This document shows, in pieces, positions 60,782-64,000 of a DNA stretch of 64,000 bases. Source of the stretch: Lunatimonas lonarensis (lineage in GTDB: Bacteria; Bacteroidota; Bacteroidia; Cytophagales; Cyclobacteriaceae); assembly GCF_000390185.1 (NCBI RefSeq), contig NZ_AQHR01000022.1, positions 62,001-126,000 on the forward strand, read 5' to 3'. Position 1 is the first letter of the stretch. Each line of letters starts with the position of its first letter. The notes beneath the pieces are model-generated. The model searched no databases, was not told where the DNA came from, and saw only the letters and a list, made by a program, of their open reading frames with translations. The translations under genes and the position numbers were made by a program.

Positions 60782-62311
60782 TTAACAATCATCCAAACTT
60801 GCCAAATACATCTCGGCCTGCTGTAACAGTTCCTGCTTGTTTTGCATGCGGTCCAGCGTTCTGTATACAAAACCAATACGTGGGTTTTTCTCCAGTAGGG
60901 GTCGGTTTCTTTCATAAAATGCCCAATAGAGACTGTTAAATGGACAAGCGTTAGCTCCTGTTTTTTTATCTTTTTTATAAAAACAGGTCCCGCAATAGTT
61001 GCTCATTTTTGAAATATAATTCGCTGACGAGACATAGGGCTTTGTACCCACCAGCCCACCGTCGGCAAATTGACTCATACCTCTGGTGTTGGTGATCTCC
61101 ACCCACTCGATCGCATCTATGTAGATGCCAAGGTACCACCTATCCACCTCGTCCGGATGCACCCCGGCGAGGAGGGCGAAATTTCCCGTTATCATCAAAC
61201 GCTGGATATGGTGGGCATAGGCACATTCCAACGACTGCTTTATGGCATGCTTCAGGCAATTCATCTTTGTATCTCCGGTCCAAAAAAAAGAGGGCAGTTT
61301 TGCTGTATGCCCGAAGTAGTTCCGCTCCGCATATTCCGGCATCGTAGCCCAATAAACCCCCCGCATATATTCCCTCCATCCTAGAATCTGCCTTATAAAT
61401 CCTTCTATTCCGGCTAGTGGATAAGCCTGAGGCCGCTGACGCCATAGAGATTCCACCTTTCTGATCACCTCCATAGGTGACAGCATTTTGGTGTTCAATG
61501 CAAAGCTCAACTTGCTATGGTAAAGATAAATGCTTTCCGTATGCATCGCATCCTGGTACTTTCCAAAGTGCGGCAACAGTTCTTCGCAAAAATAATGTAG
61601 CGACTCCAGGCTTTGCCGCCTATCTATAGGCCAGTCCAAGCCGGTTGCTGGAACTGAGCCGATGGTATTTACCCCACTCGAATCCAGAAGTTGCAGCAGG
61701 TCGGCGACATCATTGGCAAAACCTTTTCCCTCCGGCACCTCGCTTACGGCTGCGATTGCTTCCCGGTTCTCTACGTCAAAATTCCAACGATCTCCTATGG
61801 GTTGATCTCCGTTCACCAATACTTGGTAGTGCTTGCGAAGCTCCCTGTAGAAGCTCTCCATCAAGTAAGTCTTTTTCCCGGCAAAAAAAGTCTGGAGAAA
61901 CGACCTATCGGTAATAAAATGCTCGGTATCCTCTACCTGCGAGGGAATACCAAGCTTCTTACAATAGTCATGGAGCTGTTTGTCCAATCTAAATTCATCG
62001 GGCAGCAAATACCTAAACGCAGTGAAACCTTCACGGGAGATTATCCAATCCAGGTTTTGTGTAAGACTTTGGGCATTTGCCGGATCATCCAATGTAAGGT
62101 ACATGCAACGATGCCCTCCTTCGGCCAAAAACCGGGAAAAAGAACGCATCGCTGAAAAAAACGCCACTACCTTTTGGACATGGTGTGTGACGTAATCCGT
62201 TTCCTGGCGCATTTCCATCAGCAGAAAAACAACTTCGGGATCCGGCTCCGAAAACCAGCTGTGCTGATAATTTAACTGGTCACCCAAAATCAATCGTAAC
62301 TCTTTACCCAT
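60782..62311 (-). CDS. phrB: iron-sulfur bacterial cryptochrome/photolyase (PhrB-type, (6-4) photolyase family)
   Basis: This 509-aa flavoprotein belongs to the FeS-BCP group, whose studied members repair (6-4) photoproducts in light. The N-terminal LILGDQLNYQHSWF, the FAD core (GWREYMRGVYW, LMITGNFALLAGVHP, RGMSQFADGG) and four cysteines Cys352, Cys440, Cys443 and Cys456 match the [4Fe-4S] ligands of PhrB with a constant offset of two. The C-terminal NACPFNSLYWAFY is typical. DNA repair is the expected role; a light-signalling role is possible. Confidence 0.93.
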   Translation of the reverse strand: MGKELRLILGDQLNYQHSWFSEPDPEVVFLLMEMRQETDYVTHHVQKVVAFFSAMRSFSRFLAEGGHRCMYLTLDDPANAQSLTQNLDWIISREGFTAFRYLLPDEFRLDKQLHDYCKKLGIPSQVEDTEHFITDRSFLQTFFAGKKTYLMESFYRELRKHYQVLVNGDQPIGDRWNFDVENREAIAAVSEVPEGKGFANDVADLLQLLDSSGVNTIGSVPATGLDWPIDRRQSLESLHYFCEELLPHFGKYQDAMHTESIYLYHSKLSFALNTKMLSPMEVIRKVESLWRQRPQAYPLAGIEGFIRQILGWREYMRGVYWATMPEYAERNYFGHTAKLPSFFWTGDTKMNCLKHAIKQSLECAYAHHIQRLMITGNFALLAGVHPDEVDRWYLGIYIDAIEWVEITNTRGMSQFADGGLVGTKPYVSSANYISKMSNYCGTCFYKKDKKTGANACPFNSLYWAFYERNRPLLEKNPRIGFVYRTLDRMQNKQELLQQAEMYLASLDDC

Positions 62312-62436
62312 ATGCCTTAACCAAAGATGTAGGCATATAACCGATTTCGAGGAGGGAATTGTTTTAGCGGCTGCCTGGCAAAACGGCCTGGCAACCGCAA
62401 AATACTAGAAGAAACCTAAAAAATATACGTTTACAC

Positions 62437-62652
62437 CTAATCAGTGAATACCGAATTTTCGGTGTCGAGCAACTCGATGTACTCGCCAAAATACAGATTG
62501 AAGGTACGAAACAGATGAATGTTGTCTTTTGCCTTTAACTCGTTCAATACCTTATCGCAATCCATTCCCAATGCGCCGCACAGGGTTTCGGCATATTCCA
62601 ACAGATCCTCCGCAATCCTATCGGCATCTTTTTGATCTAACTGGACTTGCAT
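62437..62652 (-). CDS. small conserved-type protein of unknown function
   Basis: This acidic 71-aa protein (from ATG 62652) is rich in helical Asp, Glu and Leu: DQKDADRIAEDLLEYAETLC, then NLYFGEYIELLD. A longer frame up to 62721 adds a basic stretch with further possible ATG starts. There is no signal, membrane segment or motif that I recognise. It lies upstream of the photolyase gene on the same strand, 126 nt away. Confidence 0.5.
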   Translation of the reverse strand: MQVQLDQKDADRIAEDLLEYAETLCGALGMDCDKVLNELKAKDNIHLFRTFNLYFGEYIELLDTENSVFTD

Positions 62653-62721
62653 AATTGCCTTTGATTTTACCGCCATCAGTGACATACTCCTTTTTGATTT
62701 TAAAACTCCCATACGAATCAA

Positions 62722-63141
62722 TCCCTACCTATCCCAATCAGATGACAGACCCTACCGATTTCGGCGCTTGGCCGGTTCAGTGCGTAACCGCCAAGCACTA
62801 ACAACGGCACAATCAACCGCCGATTCTAATTACTTTTTTGCTTTACAGATAAATTTTTATGCATTTCAATTGTTGGAATATTATTTTTTGTTTTTGAAAT
62901 ACATATAAATGAAATTTTTACTTTTCGTTGTTATTATATAATGAATAAAATATTATTCTATTACACAACTTATTCTTCGAAAATTTTTCCGCTAATTTTT
63001 CAACGGGAGGGCAAGTACAAATAAGAAGCTTCAAAGGCAAAAAAAAAGCGGGTCAAACAAACCCGCCATTATCTTTAACAAACAAATATAGATTCACAAA
63101 AAAAGGCGACACGTATCACTTCAGCCTTCGGGCAAGAAAAT
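62722..63141. other. 420-nt non-coding region before lysA end
   Basis: No coding frame is apparent. The first 100 nt are of ordinary composition, with an imperfect GCTTGG/CCAAGC repeat. From 62830 to 63000 it is very AT-rich, a likely promoter region for the small gene on the minus strand. The lysA terminator lies near its right end. Confidence 0.5.
63039..63066 (-). terminator. terminator after lysA
   Basis: On the minus strand a stem GCGGGT / ACCCGC (63061-63066 with 63048-63053) is followed by nine T (A run at 63039-63047 on the plus strand). It lies 75 nt after the lysA stop. Confidence 0.8.
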
Positions 63142-64000
63142 CTAGAATACCAGATCGGTTTGGTTGCGTAGTATGTCCGCAAAGGTTTCCCGCTCGCGGA
63201 TGAGGTAATCCTTGCCTTCGAGCAACAGCACCTCGGCCGGTCGGAGACGGGAGTTATAATTTGAAGACATGCTAAATCCATATGCTCCGGCATTTCGTAT
63301 CGCCAAAAGATCCCCTTCCTGAACCTCTTTTAGCTTTCTGTCTGCCGCAATGGTATCTGTTTCACAAATATAACCAACTATGGTATACACCCGCTCAGGC
63401 CCAGACAGCTTAGAGATGTTGACGACGTCATGGTATGCATCGTACATCATGGGACGAATTAGGTGGTTCAGACCTGAATTTACCCCCACAAAAGTAGTGG
63501 CAGGAGTGGGCTTAACTACCGTGGCCGTGACCAACAGGTATCCGCATTCGCTCACAAGAAATTTACCGGGTTCAAACCATATCTCCAACTCTCTCCCATA
63601 AGCTGTACAAAACTGCTGAAACGCCCTGGAAACCTTTTGTCCTACATCCAACATATCAGTGGCGATATCGCCTGGTTTGTAGGCGACCTTAAAGCCACCT
63701 CCAAAATCCAAAAATACCAGGTCCTTAAACTCTGTGGCAGCTTCAAAGAGAATTTCGGCACCTTTCAGAAAAACGTCGGCATCCAAAATATCGGATCCTG
63801 TATGTACGTGCAGACCCACCACCTTTAATCCATAAGCTTCCACTACCTTATGGACGTGTTTCAGCTGTAGGATGGAAATCCCAAATTTGCTATCTATATG
63901 TCCCACGGAGATCTTGGCGTTTCCACCTGCCAAGATATGCGGATTGAGCCGAATGCAGACCGGGACATCGCCACCATAGCTCGTCCCAAAATGTTCCAGC
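63142..64000 (-). CDS. lysA: diaminopimelate decarboxylase (5' end beyond window)
   Basis: The PLP enzyme for the last step of lysine synthesis turns meso-diaminopimelate into lysine. The frame is open to the window edge, so about 286 of the expected 400 or so residues are visible and the N-terminal part, including the PLP lysine, lies outside. Seen are NPHILAGGNAKIS, the GIS-type HIDSKFG, GLHVHTGSD, LDFGGGFKV, EPGKFLV, the catalytic YICETDTIA (Cys-Glu-Thr/Ser-x-Asp) motif and GAYGFSMSSNYNSR. A TTG inside the frame at 63933 is not the start. Confidence 0.93.
   Translation of the reverse strand, partial: LEHFGTSYGGDVPVCIRLNPHILAGGNAKISVGHIDSKFGISILQLKHVHKVVEAYGLKVVGLHVHTGSDILDADVFLKGAEILFEAATEFKDLVFLDFGGGFKVAYKPGDIATDMLDVGQKVSRAFQQFCTAYGRELEIWFEPGKFLVSECGYLLVTATVVKPTPATTFVGVNSGLNHLIRPMMYDAYHDVVNISKLSGPERVYTIVGYICETDTIAADRKLKEVQEGDLLAIRNAGAYGFSMSSNYNSRLRPAEVLLLEGKDYLIRERETFADILRNQTDLVF

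Overview
The window looks like chromosomal DNA of a Gram-negative member of the Bacteroidota, most likely order Cytophagales (Cyclobacteriaceae-like). The evidence is a DUF4290 protein next to murA, an ASPIC/UnbV-type FG-GAP lipoprotein, GMC oxidoreductase with a Tat-lipoprotein subunit 3, a carboxypeptidase-regulatory-like protein, many lipoproteins, promoter boxes of the Bacteroidota form TAnnTTTG, and few Shine-Dalgarno sequences. No species name can be supported from the sequence alone. No rRNA, tRNA, CRISPR array, prophage or intact insertion sequence was seen.

Layout. 1-3.7 kb: surface-sugar genes (tviB-type UDP-HexNAc dehydrogenase, wecB epimerase) and a secreted EEP-fold hydrolase. 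4.0-8.0 kb: a large soluble multi-PAS hybrid histidine kinase. 8.1-15.9 kb: a Tat-exported Gfo/Idh/MocA oxidoreductase, a 1113-aa FG-GAP/ASPIC lipoprotein and two tandem vanadium-haloperoxidase-like (PAP2) lipoproteins. 15.9-17.9 kb, minus strand: ECF sigma factor, anti-sigma-like protein, gmk and nadD as one tight operon. 18-23.3 kb: LpxL-like acyltransferase, pcrA/uvrD, DUF4290 and murA (Asp replaces the catalytic Cys). 23.4-28.2 kb, minus strand: RND pump plus adaptor, and RlpA. 28.4-32.6 kb: sbcD-sbcC. 32.7-35.2 kb: GMC dehydrogenase pair. 35.3-39.9 kb: tesA divergent from ybbA-ybbP, the same arrangement as in E. coli. 40-42.7 kb: MarR, YceI, MhqO-like and MhqD-like genes, which resemble a quinone/electrophile defence module. 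42.8-48.3 kb: pruA, a YjjG-type nucleotidase with an ArsR-like regulator, a surface protein and a PafA-type alkaline phosphatase.

48.3-52.2 kb is the most accessory-looking part. It holds palindromic repeats, a small NVEALA-like peptide gene whose frame is broken by two stop codons, a six-bladed beta-propeller lipoprotein, and a tripartite hipB-hipS-hipT toxin-antitoxin operon with three evenly spaced TACCC-N4-GGGTA operators. Housekeeping resumes with htpG. Next comes a sulfate-reduction and siroheme operon (Rrf2 regulator, APS-reductase-type cysH, sulfite reductase fused to a HEPN-like domain, cobA, siroheme synthase). The window ends with an aldehyde dehydrogenase, an iron-sulfur PhrB-type photolyase, a small orphan protein and the 3' part of lysA.

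The best candidates for under-described biology are the NVEALA-like/beta-propeller pair with its intergenic hairpin, the operator array of the hipBST locus, the FG-GAP/haloperoxidase-like lipoprotein cluster and the sulfite reductase-HEPN fusion.
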